A DNA stretch of 61,216 nt from JAGQRJ01 sp041402045. GTDB lineage: Bacteria; Planctomycetota; J058. How positions within the stretch are numbered: the stretch's first letter is position 1; every line of letters starts with the position of its first letter. The translations under genes were made by a program, and so were the position numbers. The notes beneath the pieces are model-generated. The model was not told where the DNA came from and did not search any database. It worked only from the letters and a program-made list of their open reading frames with translations. The stretch is from the NCBI GenBank assembly GCA_041402045.1, contig JAWKSZ010000049.1:1-61216 (forward strand), given 5' to 3'. This document shows, piece after piece, positions 8,157 through 18,480 of the stretch.

Positions 8157-9125
8157 ATGGATCGCTTCGAAGGCTGCCTCGCGGCCGCGGGCCTCCCCAG
8201 GCTGCGCCGCCGGACCCCGACGACCTTGCAGGTCAACGTGGGCCTCACCTGCAACCAGGCCTGCCATCACTGCCACGTGGCCTCGAGCCCCAAGCGCACC
8301 GAGACCCTGCCCCCCGAGGTGGTCGCCAAGCTGCTCGAGCTGCTCGAGCGCAGCCCCGAAGTCGAGCTCGTCGACCTCACCGGCGGCGCGCCGGAGCTGC
8401 ACGCGGCGTTCCCCGCCCTGGTGCGCGGAGCCCGCGCGCTGGGGCGCCGAGTCATGGTGCGCTCGAACCTGACCGTGCTCCTGCGACCCGAGGGCAAGGA
8501 CTTCCCCGCGTTCTTCGTCGAGCACCAGGTCGAGCTGACCTGCTCGCTGCCGTGCTACCTCCAGGACAACGTCGACCGCCAGCGCGGCAAGGGGGTCTAC
8601 GACGACAGCGTGCGCGCGCTGCGCCTGCTCAACGAGCTGGGCTACGGCCGCGGGCAGGGCCTGATCCTGAACCTGGTCTACAACCCCGGCGGCCCCAGCC
8701 TGCCCCCGCCCCAGGCGCAGCTCGAGGCCGACTACACCCGTCGCCTGCGCGAGGATCACGGGATCGAGTTCGACCGCCTGTTCTGCCTGGCGAACCTCCC
8801 GATCGCGCGCTTCCGCGAGGACCTCGTGCGCCAGGGCGCGCTGGCCGACTACCAGGCCCTGCTCGTCGACGCGTTCAACCCCGACACCGTGCCCGGGCTC
8901 ATGTGCCTGGACCAGATCAGCGTCAACTGGGACGGGCAGCTCTTCGACTGCGACTTCCACGTCGCCAGCCGCGCGCCGCTGCTGCGCGAGGGTCGCCCGC
9001 GCACCGTGTTCGAGCTGGAGCGCTTCTCGGACCTGGCGCGGAGCGAGGTCCGCACCGCCGACTATTGCCTGGGCTGCACCGCCGGCGCGGGCTCGTCCTG
9101 CGGCGGCGCGCTCGCGGAGGCGTGA
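8157..9125 (+). CDS. arsS: ArsS-type radical SAM protein (arsenosugar biosynthesis family)
   Basis: 322 residues, close to the family length. The radical-SAM cluster CxxxCxxC is at Cys32, Cys36 and Cys39, followed by VDLTGGAPEL as the SAM-binding GGE-like loop. The C-terminal half has the Cys-rich domain: PGLMCLDQISVNWDG, LFDCDF, and YCLGCTAGAGSSCGGAL, whose last Cys-rich segment is selenocysteine in some relatives (Cys/Ala here). ArsS catalyses adenosyl transfer in arsenosugar synthesis; many members lie next to an ArsM methyltransferase, absent here, so the true substrate is uncertain. A strong AGGAGGGG site supports the ATG at 8157. Confidence 0.88.
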   Translation: MDRFEGCLAAAGLPRLRRRTPTTLQVNVGLTCNQACHHCHVASSPKRTETLPPEVVAKLLELLERSPEVELVDLTGGAPELHAAFPALVRGARALGRRVMVRSNLTVLLRPEGKDFPAFFVEHQVELTCSLPCYLQDNVDRQRGKGVYDDSVRALRLLNELGYGRGQGLILNLVYNPGGPSLPPPQAQLEADYTRRLREDHGIEFDRLFCLANLPIARFREDLVRQGALADYQALLVDAFNPDTVPGLMCLDQISVNWDGQLFDCDFHVASRAPLLREGRPRTVFELERFSDLARSEVRTADYCLGCTAGAGSSCGGALAEA

Positions 9126-9200
9126 GCAGGACCGCCCCGCGGGTTGCGGGTCGTCGCAGCGCGGCTTAGGCTTCGCGCTCCACACCAGCCGAGGTAGTCC

Positions 9201-10679
<1,479 letters not shown>

Positions 10680-10730
10680 CAGGGCTCGGGCAGGGGAGGC
10701 CGTCGGCGGAGCTGCAGGACCAGGAATCCA

Positions 10731-10892
10731 AACCGCCACGGACGCCAAGGACGCCAAGGCTCCGCTGATTCGGTCACCTTGCCCAGGCAAGAGACGTGAT
10801 CCGAGCCCACACGTCCCGCCGCTGCCTCACCTCCCAACCCGGAGAGAGGCCGACAGGGCGGAGCCTTGGCGTTCTTGGCGTCCTTGGCGGTT
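10731..10892. repeat. 34-bp inverted repeat of GCCAAGGAC units
   Basis: Left arm 10731-10764 and right arm 10859-10892 are complementary with 2 mismatches in 34; each arm consists of near-tandem 9-bp units (variants of GACGCCAAG). The loop is 94 nt. This resembles dispersed palindromic intergenic repeats and fills most of the 380-bp gap between pepA and the barrel gene; I see nothing else in the gap. Confidence 0.7.
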
Positions 10893-11059
10893 CCATGCCT
10901 CCTTCCGCCTCAGAGAGTAGAAGCGCGTTTCGACAACAGCCTCACAGGCGCGTGGAACCTCACGATCCCCCACCGGGCGTCCAGGGTTGGACGCTGGGTG
11001 CCCTCCGCGGGCGAGCTTGGTATAAAGCCCGACCGGCTCCGCGCCGGGAGGGGGACACC

Positions 11060-12412
11060 GTGCGTCGAACTGCCGCGTGGGGCTGCGTGTGCCTGCTGCT
11101 CGTAGGCACCGCCGTGGCCCAGGACGACGCCGCGCCCGCCGAGGGCGAAGGCACGACCGAGGGCCAGGCCGAGGGTGAGGGCGAAGGCGAGGTCGAGGAC
11201 CTGACCGAGACCGCCCCCGCCAACGAGAACCCGCAGCCCACCCTCCCCGTCCAGCGCAACGAGCTCAACCGCAACCAGCTCGGCGAGGACCTGAGCCTCC
11301 CGCCGGCGGGCTCGAGCCTGGGCGAGGGGATCCGCCTCCGGCCTTGGCTCGTGTTCCAGCCCAGCTACCGCCTGGCGGCGTTCTACGACACGAACATCTT
11401 CCGCCAGAGCTGGGGGAACCGCGACGACGACGTCGAGATCACGAACACGCTCACCGGGCGCCTGGCGGCGACCCGGGAGCGCTGGGACGCCGCGATCAGC
11501 TACTCCGCGATCATTCGCAACTACCTGGACAACTCCTCGCTCTCGACCGTCGACCACCTCGTGCAGACCTCGGCCGGGCTGCGCTTCAACCGCGTGCGCT
11601 TCACCCTCAACGGGAGCGCCGGGCTGAGCAGCCGCCCCACCGACCCGCAGTTCAACGGCGGCCTGCAGCGGCGCTTCACCGCCCAGGGCAACTTCGCCAC
11701 GATCGTCACGATCACCCAGCGGATCGGCGCGCGGCTCGAGGCGCAGGTCCAGCGGATCGACTTCAAGTCGCGGCAGTTCGACTTCTTCGACCAGCTGGGC
11801 TACGGCGGGGCCGCGTTCGCGACCTACACCCCCCTCGGGCTCCCGGTGTCCTTCCTCGCTGGCGCCGGCTACCGCTGGCTGCGCTACACCGACAGCGCCG
11901 CGGTCTCGCCGGATATCGCCCTCGCCTCGGGGCAAGGCGGGATCAGCGTGTTCACCGCGGACCAGCGCCTGACCTTCGACCTCCGCGCGGGCTACGAGGT
12001 CGGGCGGATCGTCAAGCGGCGCAACTTCCCCGCCGACCGGGACGCGCCGGAGGGGATCTTCGTCAGCGCCGCCGGCGGCTGGCAGCCGACCCAGGTCACC
12101 TCGATCACCCTGACCTTCACCCGCCAGATCACGTTCTCGGCCCAGGCCGACACCCTGATCCTGACCCGCGCCGACCTCTCGGTGACCCAGGGGCTCCCGG
12201 CCAACACCTCGGTGTTCTTTCGCGTGGGCTATGGCGTCCAGGACAACCGCCAGGCCCCGGGTCGCCGGACCCACGACGTAACCCTCGGCGCTACCTGGGA
12301 TCCCCTCCCGTGGCTGAGCGTCGGGACCCAGGCCTCCTACCTGGGCAGCCAGAGCCGGGTCCTGGACTACGGCGTGTTCCGGGTCGGCGCCTCGATCACA
12401 CTCCGGCTGTAG
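11060..12412 (+). CDS. outer-membrane beta-barrel protein of exopolysaccharide export locus
   Basis: 450 residues. The GTG at 11060 gives a clean signal peptide (CVCLLLVGTAVAQ), followed by an acidic Glu/Gly-rich linker (GEGTTEGQAEGEGEGE). The rest alternates hydrophobic and polar residues in long amphipathic strands (WDAAISYSAIIRNYLDNSSL, RFTLNGSAGL and so on) and ends in an aromatic/beta terminal strand (VFRVGASITLRL), as for outer-membrane barrels. It resembles barrel proteins encoded beside Wza/Wzc systems in loci for exported polysaccharide. The next two genes encode exactly those partners, so a role as an outer-membrane porin or assembly factor for the polymer is likely. A hairpin separates it from the next gene. 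Confidence 0.78.
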   Translation: MRRTAAWGCVCLLLVGTAVAQDDAAPAEGEGTTEGQAEGEGEGEVEDLTETAPANENPQPTLPVQRNELNRNQLGEDLSLPPAGSSLGEGIRLRPWLVFQPSYRLAAFYDTNIFRQSWGNRDDDVEITNTLTGRLAATRERWDAAISYSAIIRNYLDNSSLSTVDHLVQTSAGLRFNRVRFTLNGSAGLSSRPTDPQFNGGLQRRFTAQGNFATIVTITQRIGARLEAQVQRIDFKSRQFDFFDQLGYGGAAFATYTPLGLPVSFLAGAGYRWLRYTDSAAVSPDIALASGQGGISVFTADQRLTFDLRAGYEVGRIVKRRNFPADRDAPEGIFVSAAGGWQPTQVTSITLTFTRQITFSAQADTLILTRADLSVTQGLPANTSVFFRVGYGVQDNRQAPGRRTHDVTLGATWDPLPWLSVGTQASYLGSQSRVLDYGVFRVGASITLRL

Positions 12413-12415
12413 ACC

Positions 12416-12439
12416 CAGGGGGCGGCCAGGCCCCCCCTG
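12416..12439 (+). terminator. GC hairpin between barrel and export lipoprotein genes
   Basis: CAGGGGG (12416-12422) pairs with CCCCCTG (12433-12439), four bases after the stop, followed by TTGC but no U run. Likely a partial terminator or processing site inside the operon. Confidence 0.5.
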
Positions 12440-12506
12440 TTGCAACGTCCACCGCTCTGGGCACAATGCCCGCTTCGCTCGTAAACCTCCACCTGGTGAG
12501 GGATTC

Positions 12507-13781
12507 ATGCAGCTCGCCCGTACGCGCAGGGCATTGGCCTGCGCTAGCCTCGGCGCCGTCCTGGCGCTCTGTGGTTGCCCCTCGGCCCCCGTGGTCACCC
12601 CGCCGCCGGACAACGGGCCGCCGATCGAGGACGAGCAGCTGGCGACCGCCCGCGCGCTGGCCCTCAAGGGCACGCCCAGCCCCACTCCGGAGCTGGACCT
12701 CCTGGTGCAGCTCGCCCAGGACACGACCCCCAAGCTGGGGCTCGAGGACCTGATCAAGGACGGCGGCGGCGCGCCGACGCCGACCCTCGTCCCCGGGGAC
12801 TCCATCGAGATCGGCGTGTTCGGCCACGAGGCCTACACCGGTGTGACCCAGGTCTCCCCCGAGGGCGAGATCGCGATCACCGCGGTCGGGTCGGTCAAGG
12901 CCGCGGGCCTGACCACCAGCCAGCTCGCCCACGCGATCGCCGACTACCTGGTCGATCCGGGGCCGCTCAAGGAGCGGGCGCCGGTGACCGTGCGCCTGGA
13001 GACCCCCTCCGAGCGCAACGTGTCGGTGGTCGGGCGCGTGCGCGCGCACCGGGTGTCGGAGGGCGCGGGCCTGACCACGAGCCTGATCCCGTTGACCCCT
13101 TACAAGCCGCTCAGCGTCTACGACCTGATCGACCGCGTGCAGGGCCTGGACACCGACTCCGCCGGCGAGCGCCTGACCCTCGTGCGCCGTGACCCCAGCG
13201 CCAAGGGCGGGGTGCGCTGCTTCCACTTCGGGTTCAAGGCCCTGCTCAAGGCCCACCTCGGCGGGCGCGCCGCCTGGGTGAAGGCCGACGACCAGCTGAT
13301 CGTGCCGCGCCTGCCCTCGGCCTACGTGTTCGGGGCGGTGGTCACCCCGGGCCCCTACCCCCTGCGCGAGCAGACCACCGTCGCCGCGCTCCTGGTGGCG
13401 GCCGGCGGGCTCGCCCAGACCGCCGGCTCGGGGATCCTGCTGCTCGAGGGCAGCGACGAGTCCAAGGCCGACACGGCCCACGTGCTCTCTCCCGGGCAGG
13501 TGATCTACGTGCCCCAGAACACCCAGCGCGTCTACGTCGTGGGCGGCGGGGTCGCGAACCCCGGCCCCGTGACCCTCGACGTGTCAGGCATGTCCGCGGT
13601 GCAGGCGATCGCCGAGGCTGGCTGGCTCACCGCCACCGCCGACGCCGGCGGCGTGGAGATCCTGCGCAACGGCGTGCGGATCCCCGTCCCGGTCAACGCG
13701 ATCCTCAGCGGCCAGGTCAAGGGCGCTGAGTACAGCCTGCGCGCGGGGGACACCGTGCTGGTTCCGGAGTCGATCTGGTGA
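12507..13781 (+). CDS. polysaccharide export lipoprotein (Wza-like, SLBB domains)
   Basis: 424 residues. Signal peptide with lipobox LCGC (lipidated Cys24). A poly-export domain at ~90-170 (TLVPGDSIEIGVFGHE, then VSPEGEIAITAVGSVKAAG) is followed by two SLBB beta-grasp domains (AYVFGAVVTPGPYPL near 275, VYVVGGGVANPGPVTL near 340). Wza-type proteins form the octameric outer-membrane channel for capsule or exopolysaccharide. Its stop overlaps the GTG of the downstream Wzz/kinase gene, so channel and inner-membrane partner are translationally coupled. A weak sigma-54-like match (GGCAC, then GC) lies near 12460. ATG chosen for the signal peptide and the GAGGGA site before it. Confidence 0.9.
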   Translation: MQLARTRRALACASLGAVLALCGCPSAPVVTPPPDNGPPIEDEQLATARALALKGTPSPTPELDLLVQLAQDTTPKLGLEDLIKDGGGAPTPTLVPGDSIEIGVFGHEAYTGVTQVSPEGEIAITAVGSVKAAGLTTSQLAHAIADYLVDPGPLKERAPVTVRLETPSERNVSVVGRVRAHRVSEGAGLTTSLIPLTPYKPLSVYDLIDRVQGLDTDSAGERLTLVRRDPSAKGGVRCFHFGFKALLKAHLGGRAAWVKADDQLIVPRLPSAYVFGAVVTPGPYPLREQTTVAALLVAAGGLAQTAGSGILLLEGSDESKADTAHVLSPGQVIYVPQNTQRVYVVGGGVANPGPVTLDVSGMSAVQAIAEAGWLTATADAGGVEILRNGVRIPVPVNAILSGQVKGAEYSLRAGDTVLVPESIW

Positions 13782-16153
13782 ACACCCACTTGCTCCCCAC
13801 CGCCCCCCTCCCCGACCTCTCCGGCGGCGGCGCGCCCGGAGGCGACGGCCTGCAGCGGCAGAGCCTGCTGCGGATCTGGTACGCCTTCCGCCTGCGTTGG
13901 TGGGTGCCGATCACCGTGGCGGGCCTCGCGATCGCGCTGCTCACGGTCTACTCCCTGGCGAAGCCGCCGGAGTACGTGGCCACGGGGCTGGTGCAGTTGG
14001 GCATGTACGCCCACCTGAACGAGGACCGCGGGCTGGGGCGCAACGAGCAAATGGCGATCATGGAGACCCACCGCCAGCTCCTGACCTCGCACCGGGTGGT
14101 CGAGGAGGCGATCAAGAACACGGGGCGCGAGCTCAAGCAGGGCTCGGCCAGGCTCGAGCAGCGCGAGCGCTTCCTCAAGGGGATCGAGATCGAGCCCCGG
14201 CGCAACACGTTCCTGGTCGAGGTCACCGCCCGCGGGCGCGACGCCGAGGACGTGGTCGAGCGGGTGAACGCGATCATGAACGCGTTCGTGCCCTTCACCA
14301 ACGAGTTCCTCTCGGGGCGCTACGAGCTCATGGTGCGCCAGCTGCGCGCGCGGGAGAAGGGCCTGCTCGAGGACCTGCAGAAGGCCCGCCGCGAGGAGAC
14401 CGACTTCTTCGCCCGCGCGGGGAACCAGGACTTCGCCGCCCAGCGCCAGTGGAACCGCGAGAGCCAGCAGCAGTTCCAGGCGCGGCTCAACGAGCTCAAG
14501 ATCCAGCGCGCGCAGCTCGAGGCCGAGATCGGCGGGCTGGGGCGCTACCTCGAGGACCTGGAGGCCACGACCTCCGACACCAACGTCGAGGTCCTCGCCC
14601 GGCGCATGCCGGCGGGTGACCCGATCACCCGCGCGACCTACGACTCGGTCAAGGAGCGCCTGACCCAGGCGGTGGCCACCCTCAACGCGGACTCCCCCGA
14701 GGTGATCACCCTCACCCGGCGGCTGGAGACCGAGCGCGCCGCGTTCCTCGGCGACCTCAAGCGCGAGGCCCAGGCCCGGATCAAGAGCCTGCGCGAGCGC
14801 GACATGACCCACGCGCGCGAGGAGCAGCGCCTGCGCAGCGACATCGACGCCTACACCGCCGAGCTCAAGCGCCTGCAGACCCTCGAGGCGACCTACCTCG
14901 AGGTGCGCCAGGAGGTCGAGTGGTACGAGCGCGAGCTCGAGGCGACCCGCGCCGAGCTGCGCGGGGCCCAGGCCCTGCTCGACGACGACAGCGGCGGCGC
15001 GCTCGTGATCAACCGCGCCGAGATCCCGTTCGAGGCCGAGCCGCGCTTCAAGGCGGTCATGTTCATGTTCGTGGCGATCCTCAGCTTCGGCCTGGGGCTC
15101 GTGCTCGTCGTGTTCTGGGACCACCTCGACGACACCCTGGGGCGCGAGGAGGAGGCCCTGCAGCTCGGGCAGATCCTGGGCCGCGTCCCGCTCCTCGACT
15201 TCCGCGACATGGACGAGAAGGGTCACCTGCACGGCTCGTCCTGGGTCTCCGAGGCCTTCGGCCTGATCCGCACGAACATCACCGTCGCCGCGCGCGGGAT
15301 CCACAAGAGCGCGATCCTCGTGACCAGCGGCAGCCCGCGCGACGGCAAGAGCTTCGTGAGCGCGAACCTCGCCGCCTCGTTCATGCGCACCGGCGGGCGG
15401 ACCCTGATCATCGAGGCCGACATGCGCCGCCCCCGGATCCAGAAGATCCTGGGCTCGGCCCACGAGCAGGGGCTCTCCGACGTCCTCGCCGGGCTGCGCA
15501 CCGCCGAGGAGGTGATCCAGACCACCGAGTTCGAGGGCCTGGACATCCTCCCCAGCGGCCCCTGCCCGCTGAACCCCGCGGACCTGCTCCTGCGCGGGCA
15601 GTTCAAGCGCGTGATCCAGTACGCCGTCGAGCACTACGACCACGTGGTGGTCGACGCGCCCCCGGCGCGGCCGCTGGCGGACACGAGCCTCATGGCCCCC
15701 TACGTCCAGGGCGTGGTCTACGTCGTGCGCCTGCGCAGCTCGCGCCGGCGCCTGGCCACCGGCGCGATCCAGCAAATGGAGTCGGTCGGCGCGCGCAGCC
15801 TGGGCCTGATCCTCAACGGCGTCCCGCCCAACGAGGCCACGGCCTTCGGCTACTACGACTACTACGCCAGCGACAACAAGCCCATGGTCGACCTCAGCGA
15901 GAGCCTGCCCGGGGTGCCCGACGCCTCGGCGGAGTCGATCTTCGTGGTCACCAGCCCCAAGTTCGGGCCGACCCCCGACGAGCTCCCGCGGACCAAGGCC
16001 TGGCTCGCGCTGGTGGCGCTGATCGCGATCCCGGTGCTCGTGTTCTTCCTGGGCATGATGCAGTGGCTGCCGGGGGAGGGGATCCAAGGCTGGTTCAACG
16101 ACCTCCTGGGCTGGGACCTGCCCGCGGACGTCGACCCACCCGACGATCAATAG
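13778..16153 (+). CDS. Wzz/BY-kinase polysaccharide co-polymerase with extra C-terminal membrane segment
   Basis: 791 residues, GTG start overlapping the upstream stop. TM1 (~47-65, VPITVAGLAIALLTVYSLA), a Wzz domain and ~300 residues of coiled coil are followed by TM2 (AVMFMFVAILSFGLGLVLVV, ~427-446). The BY-kinase domain has Walker A GSPRDGKS (Lys524), Walker A' LIIEADMRRP and Walker B VVVDAPPA. These proteins control chain length and export with the Wza channel and autophosphorylate on tyrosine. A tyrosine-rich patch GYYDYYA begins near residue 691 and is the plausible phosphosite. Oddly, a third membrane segment (AWLALVALIAIPVLVFFLGM) and a periplasmic-looking tail follow the kinase domain. 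No glycosyltransferases are adjacent. Confidence 0.9.
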   Translation: MNTHLLPTAPLPDLSGGGAPGGDGLQRQSLLRIWYAFRLRWWVPITVAGLAIALLTVYSLAKPPEYVATGLVQLGMYAHLNEDRGLGRNEQMAIMETHRQLLTSHRVVEEAIKNTGRELKQGSARLEQRERFLKGIEIEPRRNTFLVEVTARGRDAEDVVERVNAIMNAFVPFTNEFLSGRYELMVRQLRAREKGLLEDLQKARREETDFFARAGNQDFAAQRQWNRESQQQFQARLNELKIQRAQLEAEIGGLGRYLEDLEATTSDTNVEVLARRMPAGDPITRATYDSVKERLTQAVATLNADSPEVITLTRRLETERAAFLGDLKREAQARIKSLRERDMTHAREEQRLRSDIDAYTAELKRLQTLEATYLEVRQEVEWYERELEATRAELRGAQALLDDDSGGALVINRAEIPFEAEPRFKAVMFMFVAILSFGLGLVLVVFWDHLDDTLGREEEALQLGQILGRVPLLDFRDMDEKGHLHGSSWVSEAFGLIRTNITVAARGIHKSAILVTSGSPRDGKSFVSANLAASFMRTGGRTLIIEADMRRPRIQKILGSAHEQGLSDVLAGLRTAEEVIQTTEFEGLDILPSGPCPLNPADLLLRGQFKRVIQYAVEHYDHVVVDAPPARPLADTSLMAPYVQGVVYVVRLRSSRRRLATGAIQQMESVGARSLGLILNGVPPNEATAFGYYDYYASDNKPMVDLSESLPGVPDASAESIFVVTSPKFGPTPDELPRTKAWLALVALIAIPVLVFFLGMMQWLPGEGIQGWFNDLLGWDLPADVDPPDDQ

Positions 16154-16225
16154 GCGTTCCCGACGCCGACCTCGTGACCCGGCGTGCCGGGTCGACCTGC
16201 GCTACCCTCGTGAACGGAGGCTGAC

Positions 16226-18124
16226 ATGTCCCGCGCCTGCTCGTTCCTCGCCGCCCTGCTCCTCTGCGCTGGGCTTGGGCTCCAGGCCCAGGACCAGGAC
16301 GCGCAGGGGCGCCCCCTCACCGCCGAGATCGACGGCGAGGTGGTCAAGCTCAGCTACCCCGAGGAGGGGGTGGTCGTCATGGACTACCCCGACGGGAGCC
16401 GGGCGCGGCTGCAGCGCTCGGAGTCGGAGGTGGTCGAGGAGCGCTTCAGCCCCGAGGGGCGGCTGCTCGAGTCGCGGACCCTGGACGGCGAGGGGCGCGT
16501 CACCAGCACCCGCGACGAGTTCGGGCGCGACCGCTACTACTCCTACACCGCCGACGGGGTCCTGGAGTCGATCCGCTCCAACCTGGGCCTGGTGGCCAAG
16601 CTCACCCACGACGACCAGGGCCGGATCGTGCGCGTGGTCGACGCGGAGGGCAACGCCTTCACCGCCGCCTACGAGGACCGCAGCTGCGTGCTCGAGGACC
16701 CGGCGACCGGGACGCGCGTCCGCCGCTTCAACGACAAGGGGCTGATCGAGAGCGAGGAGCGCGGCGGCTACACGGTGTCCTACACCTACGACGCCCAGGG
16801 GAACCTCACCAAGCGCGAGGTCGAGGGCCGCGAGGACCCCGAGCTGTTCAGCTACGACGGCGAGGGACGCCTGATCAGCCAGAAGGGCCCCGACGGCGGG
16901 CTCGAGTATCGCTACGACGACCGGGGGCAGCTGGTCAAGATCACGTTCCTGCCGCTGAAGAAGTCGATCGAGTATCGCTACGACGGGGCGGGGCGCCGGA
17001 TCGAGACCGAGCTTCCCTGGGGCAAGCTGCGCTACACCTACGACGACGAGGACGAGCTCGTGGCGGTCGAGGGGCCGCACGCCGGCAAGGTCGAGCTCGA
17101 GTACGAGGGCGGCAACCGCGTGCGCGTGCGCTACCCCAACGGCGTCGAGACCCGCTGCACCTGGGAGGACGGGCGCCTGGCGGCGCTGACCACGGTCAAG
17201 GGCACCCAGACCCTGTTCCGCCGCGAGTATCGCTACAGCCGCAAGGGGCGGATCGCCGAGGTCGAGCGCGAGGACAAGACCGCGAGCAAGTTCAGCCACG
17301 ACGCCGACGGGCGCCTGAAGCGCGTGCGCGGGGCCGAGGTGTGGGAGTGTCGCTACGACGCCCTGGGGAACCGCGTGCAGGAGAAGGCCGGGGCCCAGGA
17401 CCCTGTGACCTCGACCTACGGGCCGGGCAATCGGCTGCTGAAGCGCGGCAAGGAGGAGCTGGTCTACGACGCCCAGGGGCGCACGATCGCGCGCGGGCAG
17501 GTGGGCTACACCTACGACCCCCACAGCCGGCTCTCCGCCGTCGAGCTCGCCGACGGGAGCTTGATCCGCTACGGCTACGCCCCCAGCGGGCAGCTCCTGT
17601 GGCGCGAGGACCGCAAGGGGCGGGTCTACTACCTCAGCGACCGCGAAGGCACCTTCGGGGCCGTGGACCGCAAGGGCAAGCTCTTGTGGAGCTGCCTCCT
17701 GGGCGACGAGGTCGACGAGCTGTTCGCCTGGTCCCCGGGGGGCGAGCCGGCCTACGTGCACTACGACCTCGTGCGCAGCGTGATCGGGCTTACCGACGGG
17801 CAGGGCAAGGTGGTGGCCCGCTACGCCTACGCCGCCTTCGGCAGCTTGCTCTCGAGCGAGGGTCCCCTGGCCGAGGAGAACCCGTTCCGCTTCACCTCGC
17901 GGCCCCAGGATCGCGCGACCGGGCTCTACGACCTGCGCGCGCGCACCTACGACCCCGAGCTGGGGCGCTTCCTGACCCCGGACCCCCTGTCCTTCGCCGG
18001 CGGGATCAACCTCTACCTCTACGTGGAGAACGACCCCACCCTGCGCCGCGACCCGCTCGGGCTCAGCCCGTGGGTCAGCCAAGGCGATCGCCTGCGCGCC
18101 GTCCCCGTGTGGGAGCCTCGCTGA
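16226..18124 (+). CDS. secreted RHS/YD-repeat protein with RHS core
   Basis: 632 residues, short for the family. A signal peptide (FLAALLLCAGLGLQAQ) is followed by some twenty YD-type repeats (for example YRYDDRGQLVKITF, YTYDDEDELVAVEG) that form a beta-spiral shell. The RHS core signature closes it (GLYDLRARTYDPELGRFLTP, then DPLGLSPW). In toxin-type RHS proteins a variable toxin follows this point; here only ~15 residues remain (ending VPVWEPR), so there is no toxin tip. It sits 72 bp after the polysaccharide export genes and may be a surface structural protein for the exported polymer; that is inference. Confidence 0.9.
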   Translation: MSRACSFLAALLLCAGLGLQAQDQDAQGRPLTAEIDGEVVKLSYPEEGVVVMDYPDGSRARLQRSESEVVEERFSPEGRLLESRTLDGEGRVTSTRDEFGRDRYYSYTADGVLESIRSNLGLVAKLTHDDQGRIVRVVDAEGNAFTAAYEDRSCVLEDPATGTRVRRFNDKGLIESEERGGYTVSYTYDAQGNLTKREVEGREDPELFSYDGEGRLISQKGPDGGLEYRYDDRGQLVKITFLPLKKSIEYRYDGAGRRIETELPWGKLRYTYDDEDELVAVEGPHAGKVELEYEGGNRVRVRYPNGVETRCTWEDGRLAALTTVKGTQTLFRREYRYSRKGRIAEVEREDKTASKFSHDADGRLKRVRGAEVWECRYDALGNRVQEKAGAQDPVTSTYGPGNRLLKRGKEELVYDAQGRTIARGQVGYTYDPHSRLSAVELADGSLIRYGYAPSGQLLWREDRKGRVYYLSDREGTFGAVDRKGKLLWSCLLGDEVDELFAWSPGGEPAYVHYDLVRSVIGLTDGQGKVVARYAYAAFGSLLSSEGPLAEENPFRFTSRPQDRATGLYDLRARTYDPELGRFLTPDPLSFAGGINLYLYVENDPTLRRDPLGLSPWVSQGDRLRAVPVWEPR

Positions 18125-18166
18125 GCTCGCGAGCGTGCTGAGGGCGCGAGCGCGCCGGCGAGACAG

Positions 18167-18252
18167 GAGAGGAACACGGAGGACACGGAAAGCACGGAAG
18201 TCCCTGATCCGTAGGGCTCTCCGTGGGAGCGCCACGAGACACGGAAGCTCCG
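18167..18252 (+). repeat. dispersed ACACGGAAG repeat, copy 1
   Basis: Starts GAGAGGAACACGGA, continues as three near-tandem ACACGGAAG-type units ending in AAGTCC, then about 40 nt later AGACACGGAAGCTCCG. A second copy with the same order and orientation lies at 52968-53054. It sits just after the RHS stop in a 356-bp intergenic region whose other content is the promoter at 18405. Confidence 0.7.
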
Positions 18253-18404
18253 CGAGGTCCCTGTCCGTGCGCTTCGGTCCTCGCTCGCTCTCCCCTGCCC
18301 AGGTTGGACACTCGGCTCGCGTCGCATGCGGGCCGGACCTCGCATGGAACCCTGTCCAGGCTGGTCACCTCGACGCAACGCACGCTTTTCCAAGAGGTTG
18401 AGCC

Positions 18405-18420
18405 CGGAACACGAGCTGCA
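18405..18420 (+). promoter_or_regulatory. sigma-54-like promoter, paralogue A
   Basis: CGGAACACGAGCTGCA: GG and GC separated by exactly 10 nt, with CTGCA as the -12 element, 61 nt before the GTG at 18481. Same architecture as the sites at 4868, 20049 and 21623. Confidence 0.45.
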
Positions 18421-18480
18421 TAGGACCCCCATGGAAGGTCAGCCGCCCTCGGGGGTGGCGACGAAACGGAAGGGATCCAC

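Noticed and set aside
10796..11059. Longer N-terminus for the outer-membrane barrel protein
   Set aside because: It would translate the inverted repeat; the GTG at 11060 leads straight into a signal peptide.
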